Source: Isoetes taiwanensis (lineage: Eukaryota; Streptophyta; Lycopodiopsida; Isoetales; Isoetaceae). From it: DNA of 64,000 bases. Shown piece by piece: positions 34,321-46,259 of the stretch (position 1 is the stretch's first letter; each line of letters begins with the position of its first letter). Below the pieces are notes generated by a model. It saw only the letters and a list, made by a program, of their open reading frames with translations, made no database searches and was not told the DNA's origin. Where the stretch lies: positions 28,807-92,806 of the forward strand of contig JAJEKV010000773.1 in the NCBI GenBank assembly GCA_021234155.1, in the 5' to 3' direction. Made by a program: the position numbers and the translations under genes.

Positions 34321-36140
34321 TTAGAGTACCCACGTCACATCTTCCAAAAGTAAATGCTTCCATTTGACTAGGTATTGGAGAAATTGTGACCCTTGTTTTC
34401 TTGTAAGATTTGTCAAAAAGAACTTCTGGAATAATTTCATGTTGTTCTCAGTCATTTCCAGCAATGCCATTGTGTCCAATACTTCCTTCGGATTAGGAGT
34501 ATGTCTCTTTAAAAGGCTTACATGAAAAACTTTATGGATCTTTAGATGTGCTAGAAAGTCGAACTTGTAGGATTGGTTACCTACTATTTCAACTATTTTG
34601 AATGGTCTAGCCCACCTTGGAGCAAGTTTCTTGCAATTGTCGATGCGGAGCTTTGCTTGTTGATCTTTATCTTTAGCCAAACTTTGTCCCCTACTTGGAA
34701 TTCCTTTACTGTTCTATGCTTGTCTGCTATGCTCTTCTATTGGCTTCTTGCTGCTAGAAGGTATCCTCTAACTTCCTCGACCAATTGTTGCATGTCGGCT
34801 AGCATTCGTTGAGAGACTTCTACCTTGGACACTGAGTTGTGCCAAGTGTCTAGAGTTAGACATTGGTAGCCATAATTGATCATGAATGGCGAGATATGGG
34901 ATGATTCTTTCTTGGTGCTGTAATATGCAAATTCCACCAAGTGGATACAGCCCTCCCATTTGAACTGCTTGTTCAAGACGCAGTTTCTCAACATGTCTTC
35001 CAATATTCGATTGGTGCGTTCTGTCTGCCCATCTGTCTGGGGATGATATACAGTGTTCATGGACAATTTCGTCTAAATGGTGATGAAGAGGTCCTTTCAG
35101 AATGCGCTCATGAACTTCGGGTTCCTGTCAGAGATTATCTCCCTTGGCATTCCATGGAGTCTAGAAATCTCTTTTGTGAAGAGTACAACGGTGTCTAGTG
35201 TCGTGTCGGTGGTTCGACAAGGCTGAAAATGTGCCATCTTTGATAGCTTATCAACCACGACCATTAAGGCGTCCTTGCCTCTTATAATCCTGGGGAGCCC
35301 TGTTATCAAGTCCATACTTATTACTTCCCATTTGGCATTTGGCACTGCCAAGTCCTGGGATTCATAGTTGTTTCGCCTTTGTTTGCTGACATGTCTGGCT
35401 TTCGCGAATGTATCTGGCTATCTAATTCTTCATATCTGACCAATAATAACTACTTATTTTCAAGTAGGCTTTTATAAAAACCTGCATAACCAGCTATTGG
35501 GTTATTGTGCGTGTCATAGGCAACAACCAGTTAACCAGTCCCAGTGTACATGGAAACCAATTTTTACTAGTGCATACTCACACAATTATTGTGGAGCTTA
35601 TCCTGCTGCCTTATGGCAGACAAAGTGGAGGAGGAGAATCAATTTCCTAACTCCGGATGATTCAGGGACACACAATTTATTTTTGTGATATAACAAGTTG
35701 CCCTCCTTCTTATAATGTTTGAAGGTTTCCCTTTATTTGTCTATACTTGCATTCTTGGAGAGGCTAGCCCATACCTCTTGGAAGTCCTTGTCTGTTGGCA
35801 GTGTCTCCTCAATCTTCTTGCCAAACTCACTGGTGAGTGTTGATATGGCGTTGCAGTGCACTCTTATTGTTAAAAGGTTTTTTGAAAGGGCGTCCACAAC
35901 TGCATTAAGTTTTCATAGTTTGTAGACTATGTCAAAATCATATTCCTCAAGGTATTCCATCCATCTTCTCTGTTTCAAGTTGTGATGTGATTGGGTGAAG
36001 ATGTATTGAAGACTTTGATGGTTAGTTTCCAGTTGGAACTTCCTTCCTAACGAGATAATATCTCCATATCTTTAATGCCCTCACTGGCCGCTAGCAATTC
36101 CGGATCATGGGTAGCGAGTTTCAAAGCATCATTCATCTTT
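34321..36140 (-). pseudogene. Ty3/gypsy 3' half: RNase H, integrase, chromodomain
   Basis: Read leftward. RNase H remnant 36,140-35,880 (ELLAASEGIK, then FNTSSPNH, then EEYDFDIVYK). Integrase core: first Asp in ISMDLITGLP and VVVDKLSKMAHFQPC (35,351-35,220), second in IISDRNPKF (about 35,110), Glu in [20 protein letters not shown] (35,060-34,990), so the DDE triad is present though spread over frames. 34,680-34,321 gives the GPF/Y-like region (RWARPFKIVEIVGNQSYKFD), LKIHKVFHVSLLKRH and a chromodomain (QYLVKWKHLLLEDVTWV), which steers chromoviruses to chromatin marks. The reverse transcriptase is missing upstream of 36,200. Stops at several places make it inactive. Confidence 0.85.
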
Positions 36141-37572
36141 CGAGAATCTTATGCTCACGCCCCTTTCCTCCTAGATCAACAACTTTGCTCCTGTCGCTAT
36201 TTTGCTAGCATCCGCTATGCGACCAACTTATCCTTTTTTGGATCGGCGAGGGATTAAGACTAGAGGCGGTTGTCAATGCCTCTTTCAACTTTCAAATCCC
36301 TACTTGAGCCTTCTTGTGCCAAAGTCCCTCTCTCTCCCTCCATTCTTTTATCTTTTTGTTTTTGGTGAGCTTTGACGGTTCTGACTGTCCTTGCTACACA
36401 TATTACATCACAATTCTTATCATGAGCTTCATTTGTCTTTGCATTAGCTGTTTAGTGATATAACATGTGGACAAACTATATCAAAAGAACATTGAGGATT
36501 CCAAAACAAAAAGATATTGCATTTTATTAATATAACTGATATACTAAAGATAATACAAAATAGTCATGATAAGACTTATAATTTTTTTTTCCAGCAATAG
36601 GATGGATGATCCTCCAAGAATTTCTTCACAATTCCTGGATGATCCCCCTTGGATGGCCAATGCTAGTTCCTCGACTCTCCTATCTGAAGTGTGGGCAGCT
36701 ATGGCTGCTAGTCTGCCTTGTCGAAGGTGGGGGATTGGAAGTAAAAAATGCTCAGTGCTATTGATCTCTTCACTAGAATCACATGGTCGGCGCTTTTATT
36801 GGAGTCTCACATGTTTCCAAAGCACGAGGCGTAATTATCATGATAGATGGCTTCTTCTCCGCGAGGGCTGAATTGCCTGTGAACCACTGCTAATGTGATG
36901 CTCCCCAAAAATATACACCATGAATACGTATATTTCGGGCCCACGTCACTGTACAAGTCCACCATTAGAGCCTTGTACACCGTAGTAGGTGGAAACGGGA
37001 GCATGGCTAAGTTATTCACATAACTTAGCCAACCTTAGGCTTAGGGCCATTTCCACATGGCCTTACCCTATTGGGCACCTGCCACATGGAGGAACCCCAT
37101 TGGAGCCACGTGGCAGTGACTATGTAACCCTAACCTATAAGTACCCTAATCCTAACCCTAACCTTAGGCCACTTTTTGGATCCACCCATCTTGGGACATC
37201 TTCTTCGCTTAGAACTCTGTTTCGAACACCGTTCATTGCGGCATAGCTCAGATCGACAACCCCAAGGCAATGCGCTCATCAGAAGGAGGAGGAACCACTC
37301 GACTCATCAACACGTCATGAAGACCCCAAGAGTTGGAGGAAGTTCTTCCGGAGCAGGTAATCAGAGTAGCTTCATAGGTAGATCATCTAGAACCTATAAT
37401 TCCAGATGAGCTAATATCTTATCTTGCTAGTAGAGCCTTCCTAGAACCCTCGGTCTAGGCTTCAAACCCTAATCAAGGAACCCTAACAAGTAGGTAGATT
37501 CATGTATGTAGATTAGATGTTATCTTCATTATTTATCATGATTAGGTTGATATACGATGATAGTTGATCTTA
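36141..37572. other. Region without recognised gene; promoter-like segment near 37.1 kb
   Basis: 36,560-36,760 has a minus-strand frame (RRVEELALAIQGGSSRNCEE) I cannot assign. 37,105-37,170 reads CACGTGGCAGTGACTATGTA, then ACCCTAACCTATAAGTACCC with degenerate CCCTAA units. That looks like an LTR or gene promoter (TATAAG) and not like telomere DNA. Confidence 0.35.
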
Positions 37573-37750
37573 TGTTGGCACCTCTTGTGTATTGGGAAGG
37601 GGGGTAGAGACCTAGTGGCCATTATCTAGATGATGCTCCTAGTTTAGACCCCTTAGTTCCTATTATATGCGGCCTGTACATAGGAACACACCTGGCTACG
37701 AGGGCTATGGAGTGACTTAACACCATACAACGGGGCTTGTGGCAAAGTGG
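37573..37750 (-). repeat. LTR-like dispersed repeat, copy 3 (inverted, partial)
   Basis: TGTTGGCACCTCTTGTGTAT, then TGGGAAGGGG, is the reverse complement of the end of the repeats at 18.1-18.7 and 31.6-32.1 kb. It is truncated after about 180 bases. Its TG start supplies the best evidence for an LTR boundary. Confidence 0.5.
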
Positions 37751-38169
37751 GGGGAGATTGGGAATATACATTGCAATATAGTAATTGGTGAAAAATTTTG
37801 TGATATTACATTGGATTTGTGGGTCTTAAAATTTATGGATCTTTGTGTGGAAAGTTCCACGTTAGAAATCAATGTGGCTCTAGAATAATATTGAATTTTT
37901 CTTTACAATGTAGTCATTCAAACATCAATCCAGCATTGCAACCTCAATAAACATTGATAAATAGAAATTTTTCAAGTGTGTTGTCTCCTAAAATCATCCT
38001 CTTCTCTCACATAAAGTGGTTGAGCTCTCTGACTGAACCAAAAATTGATTCTTAGATGGTTAATCTCTACTTTGATCTATTTATTTTATTTAACTCCTTT
38101 GTTTTTGAACAACATTGCATTGTCAAACATTGGACATTAATAATGGATCCAACTGCGCATAGGTTTGAA
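37751..38169. other. AT-rich spacer
   Basis: No open frame of note, no recognised repeat. Confidence 0.4.
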
Positions 38170-38173
38170 CTAA

Positions 38174-38214
38174 AGAAATATTCGCGGTGGCCTTGGCCGC
38201 CGCGATAAATTTCT
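38174..38214. repeat. 41-bp GC-rich palindrome at the left edge of copy B
   Basis: AGAAATATTCGCGGTGGCC, TT, GGCCGCCGCGATAAATTTCT: arms pair with a few mismatches around GGCC..GGCC. It shares the (T/A)TCGCGG..CCGCGATA theme with the arrays further right. Confidence 0.7.
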
Positions 38215-39865
38215 TGTTATGTATAAATGCCTATAGTACAAAAATACATTAGATAGATAGATGAATAGTATTTTCACGTGACATGCTGCATTGCCAGCAT
38301 CCATGAGGACATAAGAGATAGGACCATCACTATCATTGCAAACAAGGTGACGGTGCAAACGCACTAATGACCACGTGGTGCAATTGCGCATTCTTTTTCA
38401 AAAAGCGTAAATTCGGCGGTTTGACCATTTAAAAAAAAACAAAAATAAAAAAAAAGTTGCATTCTAAATATGGCCATTTTAAAGCGGGCGACGAGTTTTG
38501 TGTTAAAGACACACTAAGAAAATGCATTTTCTTCTGAAACAAAATGCAAAGGGAAGGAAGGAAGTCTATCTTGGCTTATAGACAACAAAGTTATATTTCA
38601 ATAAATATAGGCACATAAAAAATTTCATTGTTTTAGCACACATTATATATCAAGAGGAGGTTCCTTGTGAGGAAGTTCATCATCGAGAATCTGGAGGAGG
38701 GAGAACCTTAGTAGAGCTATCGGGATTAACTTCCTCGATTAATCCGAGGCATCCTTCTCTTCCTCAACATTTTTCTCTTCCACGGGGAACAAGCTCGACG
38801 AACTTCAGCTGGATCGTTGGTGTTCGTGAGTGGCGGCAAAAGGCTCACGAGCTTGAAGTCTGCGGGATTACCATCCTTATCCTTAAGGCCAACCTCCGCT
38901 TTTCATCCGGGCGGTACAGAACTTTATTGCGGATTTTATATATACTACGAATCCTTATCAAAAATCAATTGCAAGCCGGTTGCGACCCTTTTTAAAAGCA
39001 CAAGCCAAGGTGGTCCCGACCACGAGAAGGCATCGGCGACCGGTCACGGTCAGAAAAACATCTCTAAAGGGTATTAATGGTTTGTTGAGGCTTCGATAAA
39101 ATTGACTATCACGACCACGGTGTGCTGGTACGTTAATTTCGAATGACTCTGGGAATTGAAACGCATTACACAAGTCCATGCCGCCGGTATTATAATGCAA
39201 AATGCTTCTCGCCCACCAATCTTTGTGGTAACCAATGTGCATCGTTCCCCAAACATTTACAAGCCTTGCACCACCGCCATTTCCTCTTACATTCGTCTTC
39301 AACCCGCAACCGCAACCAATGAGTTATTATTGTGCTATGCGCGATAGCAAGAAGAAATAACTCACCAAATGGCTGGTTCGTAACCGGCTTTGCTTGATCT
39401 CTCTCATTGCAGCTTGTACCATACCTACGATTACTTGAATGAAAAACTACTATCCTCCAAAGCGGTCGCGCATATTTATTTTGGCGAAACATCTCAAGAA
39501 AGAATCAAATTCAGCGTAAGTAAATGGAGAATCATCTCGACTATCGGGGTAGCTTGAACCCATAAGGAATATCAGCAATACATAAAAAAGAATAATTGCC
39601 GGGTTTCAGCGTATGGTCAAGTTTGACACAATTTCCATGATATATCCGGTATAAACAATTCGGCCAAACATGTCAAACCTTTCAAATTTGTTGGTACAAA
39701 ACTTTGCTTTCGACTTCTTCCTTCTTCTTAAGCTTTTGGGCGCTCTTCCTTAGCAAGTCTAACCATGTTAAGAAACCAGCGACATCGGGTCCTTCTTTTT
39801 CTAAAACCACGAGAACACGACTTTAGTACAAACAAGAAGGCTAAAGTTCAAAGTGTCTTCCTATC

Positions 39866-40147
39866 GCGGCGCATATCAACATAGTAACGGACTTCTTGTG
39901 GTGCTATCTCGGCGCATAGACATACAACAAGATAGCAGCCTTGGTAAGAAGAAAAACAAAGGTTCCAAGTGTTAGCCTATCGCGGCAAGATAGCACCACA
40001 ATAATGGACTTCGTAATGCTATGCGCGCATAGCCACATAACAAGAAAACAACTTACAGAAAGAAAAAAAAAAAAGTTCGAAGTGTCGACCCTATCGCGCG
40101 CATAGCACCCTGAGAACGGACTTCTTGTAGTGCTATGCGCGCATAGG
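39866..40147. repeat. Palindrome array 1 in copy B
   Basis: Contains two exact 14-bp palindromes CTATGCGCGCATAG (40,019-40,032 and 40,133-40,146) and variants CCTATCGCGCGCATAG (40,090) and CCTATCGCGGCAAGATAG (39,977). They are spaced by 45-60 bases with shared text ACGGACTTCTTGTAGTGCTA. Probably in an intron of the leftward gene. Confidence 0.75.
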
Positions 40148-40887
40148 CACACAAACAAGATAAGTAGGGAACAACAAATTTTACCCGGTTGTAAAATTTG
40201 AAGCGTGATTGGTTTATCTTTTCATCCCATGACCATGTAGGGTATAATTCTTCAACTTTTTCCCATGTGTCACGGATGGGTGGACCATGAGTTGTCACGA
40301 CAGAGTGCGAATCCTTTTGGTGCAAAAGTAAGGAGTGTTAAAAACTTCGGGAACGTAAACTACCGGCCCGAGAACTAGCAAGAACTTACCGTTTGAATTC
40401 ACCACGCATTTCTTCCAAGCTAAAGTGGCCATTCACCACCTTACGCAAAGCACCTCACAAACCTTTTTACGTATTTCTTAGACCTTGCATTTCCCTCCAA
40501 ACCATGATACCCATGTCCTTACGTTTTGCGGGTTTGGTTTTTTTTCTTTTTGGATCCTTCACCTTCCCTTTAGATTTGGTGTACCCTAAACCAAAATGAC
40601 ATTTACCTTCATTTTCATGGAATTGAAGGTAAATGAGTTTCTTGAACTACTAGGTAGTTCCTTGACGATTATTTTGTCTGTCTGAGATCCCCTATTTTAG
40701 GTTCCTATTCTCGTCTATTTCCTTCATCAGCTCCTCAACGTGCATCTCTTCTTCTTGAGTTTCAAGCCCCACCCGCCCGCCCTTGTTTTCTTTTTTGTCA
40801 TAAAGGTATTTTCCTTGGTTGTTGGCCCTAGTGCCGGTTGGAGGCTTTCATGCCGGTTGTTGGCCTTAGCTGGATGGAAGCCCTTGT

Positions 40888-41127
40888 GCTTAGTTGGAGA
40901 CCCTTGATTCTTGTGGGCCTTTTGTGCCTATGGGAGGCCCTAGAGCTTTGGATGAGCCCCGAGGGGCCTTTTCGGCTTATTTTTTCTTTTGTTTTCTGAG
41001 ATACCAAGGCGCTTGGTTGGAGAACCTAGAGTCTTGTGGGCCCTTGTGCCTATGGGAGACCCTAGAGCTTGGATGAGCCGAGGGGCCTTTTTAGCTTATT
41101 TTTTCTTTGGTTTTGCAGATACCAAAT
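40888..41127. repeat. Tandem duplication, about 118-bp unit
   Basis: Unit 1 about 40,888-41,008 and unit 2 about 41,009-41,127 share TTGTGGGCC, CCTATGGGAG, CCCTAGAGCTT, GGATGAGCC, GGGGCCTTTT and TTATTTTTTCTTTGGTTTT text. It lies between the ParB-like and methyltransferase parts of copy B. 41,330-41,385 (AGGGTTTTTCCTCGAAAACC) looks like an LTR or LINE 3' segment, so this 1-kb stretch is probably inserted DNA. Confidence 0.65.
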
Positions 41128-41410
41128 TTGGGGAGGATCGGTAATTGATCTGTCAAGTTGAGAGTGGATCCTAGTTCTGTCTAAAGATTGTTTGCGGTTT
41201 ATCGCCGAACTTTGTTCTATTCTTCATGTCGGTTAGCATGTTCTATACCAATGTACTCATCCCAACAAGGCTAGTAGGCCTGAGGGTAACTTGTTACATC
41301 GTTAGAAACCTAGTCTGGTTAATGATCCTATTATGATCAGGGTTTTTCCTCGAAAACCGAAAAGGTGAGGTTTTTTAATCCCGGATTATAATGGTTTCAT
41401 TGATTTCAGC

Positions 41411-41518
41411 AAGCATGTATTCATGTATTCGCTTTTGTGTTGTTTAAGAGATGCCCATGGAGAGCATGTATATAGCATGTATTCTGTTTTGAGTTGTTTA
41501 AGAGATGCCCATGAGGGT
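41411..41518. repeat. Short tandem duplication, about 55-60-bp unit
   Basis: AGCATGTATTC...GTTGTTTAAGAGATGCCCAT occurs twice in a row. Non-coding. Confidence 0.6.
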
Positions 41519-43205
41519 GGTTCTTTTCCGTGGTTTTCCCATTTCTAGTAGTTCTAGAAACATATCAAAAAAATTTTCTTGAAGTTCCCAGACCTAAAAA
41601 GGGAGAAGAAAGAAATAGGGTAAGAAAAGCTGAATGGTAGTTAAGCGAAAGACTGTAGCAATTTGCTCTTTAAGAGCCAGATATAGGTTTTGATCATCCT
41701 TTATATCTTTGTCACCCTTATGCTCCGACCTAAAAAGCTCGTATTCCTTGTGCATAAACTTAATTTTATCAATGAAGCTCATGCTCATCCGATATTCATT
41801 GTCCACGTTGTGGCTCATAGCAAGCAACTTGGCTTCAGAGTCAGTGACACCCACGTAAACAAATGCAAATATTTGAGAGAAGCAATGTTCTTTAGTTTCT
41901 TTGTAAAGCTGCCTCCTCGCCTTAAAATTTGTGAGTGCCACCCAAAACAAAATACCAGTAGCTTTCATCCTCTTCCTTTACAAAAGAATCCCTTTCCGGT
42001 ACCACAATGCAAATGTGTGGTCTTTGTAGGCTGCATTTGGTTTGTCCCTTGCTCGTTCCTTAAGAGCAGACAAATGACCAGAGTAAATTTTTCTTACTTG
42101 CAAAGGCCTCTCGCCAGACTCATCCTTTGGGCACAACTTAACACAATCAACCTGCAGGTGCATGATCCCAGGCACACGACATCTCAGCTCAATTTCTTCG
42201 AGCTTCCTAGAAGCCATGTCCTTTTCCTTCTTGGCAATCCTTGTACGGTATTTGGAGGCAAAGTTACCTTAGTGCCTTTTCTTGATGCCTTGCTAGTTGG
42301 TGGGCGGTATGGAGTCACCGGGCATGCCTTGTAATAATTTCTTTTGGCTTTTCTTTTACGGGCCTCTCCACCACTTCAACCTCAAACTCTTCCTCCCTGA
42401 TTCCGGATTCGAGATTCATCTTCATCCTTTGTTGCCAACTCAGCGGTTTACGAGATTCGGGGATGATTAGCTTGGCGAGGAGATGGCATGGCATCCTTCG
42501 CCAGGCTTTTAGTAGGAGGTGCTCTAGAAGAACTTAGGATCCTTGGTCAAAGAAGATCTTTTAGTATAGAAAGAAGATCCTGCAAATAAAACCTATGATG
42601 TCATAGACCAAACATGTTGGTAAAGTCTTCCAGATGCGGGGAAAATAACACTTACAATTTTACTCTTCATTCTTGCTCGAATGTAGCCTTGCATATCTTC
42701 GAAGAAGACAAACTTCGGCTTAAAAATGAACTATCCGCAGAATATATATGTTGACCGCCCTTGGTGGTGGTCGTGCACTTGATGTGGTACATACCAAACA
42801 GCTCAACATCTACAAGCCCGCCACATCTTCAAGCTTTCTAGATCCCGTGTGTTTGCTTGCCGGTCTCGGAACAAATGTATAAATATAAAAAATGCGCATT
42901 CTTTGGTTCACCGGTACCCCGACAAGCAACCAACGGGCTGATGATCTTACAAAAATAGGAGCCATCATCGGCCTCCTGAAAATCTTCTTGACTTGGAGCG
43001 AACATCCCGACTTGGATCCGCCGGGCGTTCTCCTCTTCTTGGCGACCTTTTGGGAGGATACACTGCGATCATCCCGGGCTACCCCGTCCAGGTTTCTCTT
43101 CTTCTTGAAATATAAAGAACAATAAAGAATTAAGACATCATTTGCCTGGCGCGCCAAGATAGCCAACCAATTCAACCAATTCAATAGTGGCGGGCATACT
43201 ACAAA

Positions 43206-43628
43206 AAAAAGCTTTTGGTCTATCTTGGCATAGGCAAAGCTTAAGAAAAAACTTTGTGTCTATAAGGCCAAGATAGGCAAAGCCTAAGAAAAAAGCTTTT
43301 GTGTCTATCGCGCCAAGATAGGCAAAGCTTTATGAAAAAACTTTAGGTTCTAGGCGCCAAGATAGGCAAAGCTAGAAAAAAAGCTTTGTGTCTATACGCA
43401 TAGGCAAAGTTTATGAAAAAAAGCTTTAGGTCTATCACAAGATAGGTAAAGCCTAAGAAAAAGCTTTGGTTCATAAGGATAGACAAAGCCTCCAAGAAAA
43501 AAGCTTTAGGTTCATGGCCAAGATAGGCAGTTTTATGAAAAAAGCTTTTGTGGTTCTTTGCGCCGCGATAGGCAAGTTTATGAAAAGCTTTGTGTCTATC
43601 ACAAGATAGGCAAAGCTTAAGAAAAGAC
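43206..43628. repeat. Palindrome array 2: central minisatellite between the divergent genes
   Basis: About nine units of roughly 45-50 bases. Each has a variable stem (CTATCGCGCCAAGATAGGCA, CTATACGCATAGGCA, CTATCACAAGATAGGCA) joined by AAAGC(C/T)TAAGAAAAAAGCTTT. The stem is CTATC...GATAG around a changing centre. It sits between the likely start regions of the leftward and rightward genes, where shared regulation or transposase binding would be expected. Confidence 0.8.
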
Positions 43629-44744
43629 TTAAACCAAACAAAACATACCCAGAACAGAGGAAGAAGGCCCGAAATACTTAAGAAATTGACATTTTTAATC
43701 CGCTTTGAGGCAGCCAAACGAAGCAAATAATGGACAAAAAAACATTTAAAAGTGAGCTAATTAAGTAGCGACTAAGATCTTGGCGTACCTTCCACCTACC
43801 ATTTGTGGCGCGGTTCTATCGACTTCTTATAGAATTCGATAGGTAAAAAGTGGGAGTGGAGTGTGGAGGAGGTCGAGCACTCGGGAGTTCCGGTTTGTAT
43901 GCGAGAAATGTGCCCTTCTTTCCTATTTATTGTCTATGTTAGTACTTGGATATTCTCTATGAGATTATACATGAAGAGTGTAGCGTTTCATTTCATGCGA
44001 TCCTTTATGGAGTGTCAAGCCCATACAAAGTCTCTTTGTCTTCCCGCTCTTCCTTTACGGTTTCAGTATCTTATCTTGTCTTCCGGCTTGAGCTATAGAA
44101 TTTATTAATATCGTCTTCCCATTGCTCAAGTAGGTAACAGCTTATCTCTCACGGTAATTTTTGATATCTTGTCTATGCGGGCGCATGGGCAACGAGTTCA
44201 TCTTACACCTGGCTATGCGCAAGATAGGCAAGCTACTATTATTTCTATTTTAATTAGTTAGTGTACTTCCTTACTTAGTACATGCATAGTAGGTGTGGCG
44301 CATGTTTGTTTGTTAAAATGTGTATTTGTCCATTTGCGGCGGATGGACGGACCACTCAAGAAAAAGTTTTTCTATCTCCGCCACGAATCTTACATTATTG
44401 CCTCGGAGGGTTAAGACACCTACCGGACAAAGCGGTGAAGGCGAAGATTTACGTGATAGTCCATCCGGAAGCTTTGTTTCTCCGTCAGCCAATACAGAGT
44501 TACGCGCTGGTCTACCTCCTTTCAAACTCCTTCACCAACACACGTTCTACAAACATTCTTACGTGTTTAGGAACACCATCTCCCTCACTCGACAAGGCGT
44601 TTCCTCGGCCTCACCTACTCACCGACCCACTCAATTTTTTGAAACTCCTTCACCTCTGAGGGAATTGCACCGTTCCTTGCAAAACATAATTGATTCTATA
44701 GAGAGACCTCTTCAGCCCCCTTGTTAACCCAAAGGGTCGCTAAG

Positions 44745-45296
44745 CATTAGAGGAAATTTGAGATCTTATTTCATCCCCATAAGAATCCTCCAATGGAATG
44801 GCTTACCCTCTATTAACTGCAATTAATGCAGTGCCAACAACTTCATTCTTTGTTGTTTCCCCCATAACTTTTGATCCACTTGTCAAAATGTTTGCGTTTG
44901 TTGCATTAGATCTTGAATGAAAAGATCTTTCCAATGATATATGGTTATGATGTATTTCAATATGGTCATATCGTTAACCTTAAAAAAATATGATTTTTTG
45001 CTTATTTCTTATATATTTATATCATAAAAGATGTATGAATGGGTTATCACTAGATAGATCTTGTGAAGACAAACACATTGCTACAAAAAGTTTTTGAATG
45101 AGGAGTTACGGATCAAAAGTTATAATGAAAAAATGATACTACTGAAGTTAGTTTTGGTTGCATTAATTACAGTGCGCCACATATCTTGGAATGAGATATA
45201 TTGGAGCTCTTCTCTTATTGGGCCGGTTTAAAAGCTGACATGGCATTTTAAGCATCCCTTAATGGGACAAAATGTGATCTCATTTTTCCTCTAATG
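44745..45296. mobile_element. 552-bp MITE-like inverted-repeat element
   Basis: Left end CATTAGAGGAAATTTGAGAT and the reverse complement of the right end, CATTAGAGGAAAAATGAGAT, match. The similarity continues inward for well over 100 bases (ACTGCAATTAATGCA versus ACTGTAATTAATGCA; CCATAACTTTTGATCC versus TTATAACTTTTGATCC). If the duplicated dinucleotide is TA, the TIR is GAGGAAA.... No open frame. It lies within the DUF7869-like copy B, so it is younger than that gene. Confidence 0.75.
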
Positions 45297-46259
45297 GATG
45301 ACCTACAAATGTTAAGGAGGAAATCTAGAACATTGTTTCCATGTTCCTCGGTTGAGAGGCGAAGGTTAATGACACAACTATTGAAGACGAGCTTTGTTTG
45401 TACTCAGAAAAGACCTATCATAGGCTCAGGCTAGAAACGAAGCCCCTTGAGCTTTTCGACTCGGAGAAATCCATACAGCGGTGCAAAAGAGATTTAAGAG
45501 GGACCCTCTGAGAAGGGCATTTAGGGACGGTTTTGCGAAATGGGTTAATGGGACTAACTTACATGAGGCGCCTAAGGCGTCGGCTTGTTGTCAAAAGAAA
45601 TGTATAATGAACTGCCCTTTTTTGGGTCCTTAAGGCAAACAAGACAATCCTTCTTGTCAATGTCTAAAGGTGACCGGGAATCCTAGCATATCAACGTGAG
45701 GCTGAGCAGGCGACAATTTTTCATACTACGTGTTGAATGTAAGCGCTTGCCGGTGGCTTTCAAAAGAATACATGCCATTGGAAGTCGTCATGTCAAGGGT
45801 ACAAAAATGGTTAGACGTAAATCCATGCATTGGCGACTCTTGTCACCCAAAGAAAAGTAGTTGGTGTGCACCGCTTTGGAAGCAAAAGCATGGTTGGTGG
45901 GCTTCTTTGACTCAAAGCGTGGCGACTATCCAACATCCCTGCATTCATCATCTTACCGGACAACATTACCAAGAAAGATGTCTACATCATGCGAGAGATC
46001 TCTTCCGGTCTTCAAGTCGACTGTTCATATCCTACTCTTACTTCTTAAGATTGTGGAAGCAAAATTCAATCTTGTTAGGATCCCAAAAGGCACGGTTCTC
46101 GGTATGTTCTACATGTTACGTATTGAAGGAGAAAAAGGTCCATGGCAAAGAATCTTCTGAGAAAAGTACGTTCTTTGATTCAAAGAAATCTTGTTCCCAT
46201 ATCTATCTTTCGTAACTGGGTTAACTAGATTTGTCTTTTTGTCTATGCCCATATACTTT

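Larger units (their letters stand above)
38690..43190 (-). pseudogene. ParB/Srx-like domain plus beta-class DNA methyltransferase, copy B
   Basis: Read leftward from about 43,190. N-terminal Lys/Arg-rich part (43,110-42,960). ParB-like domain 42,217-41,594: GERPLQVRKIYSGHLSALKE, then ARRQLYKETKEHC, then DSEAKLLAMSHNVDNEYRMS and FIDKIKFMHKEYELF. Methyltransferase 39,780-38,860: HGNCVKLDHTLK, motif IV IADIPYGF (39,556-39,579), then DDSPFTYAEFDSF, WRIVVFHSS, WGTMHIGYHKDWWA, LNKPLIPFRDVF, motif I remnant VADAFS / GTTLACAFKKGRNRLAIDF (39,040-38,955). Such enzymes transfer methyl from SAM to an exocyclic amino group of adenine or cytosine; (D/N/S)PPY-type motifs are catalytic and here it is DIPY. 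Several single-base frameshifts, including one just after motif IV, break it. 39,866-41,560 between the domains looks intronic or inserted. The domain order equals copy A. Confidence 0.7.

Noticed and set aside
37121-37170. CCCTAA-like units suggesting telomeric DNA
   Set aside because: Units are degenerate and few, and sit in promoter-like text with TATAAG. Not a telomere array.
43206-43628. CRISPR-like array
   Set aside because: Regular spacing and dyads, but the 'spacers' are near-identical linkers, units drift, and the context is eukaryotic.
43343-43726. Minus-strand open frame with KAFF/KLFF repeats
   Set aside because: Product of the central minisatellite, not a protein gene.
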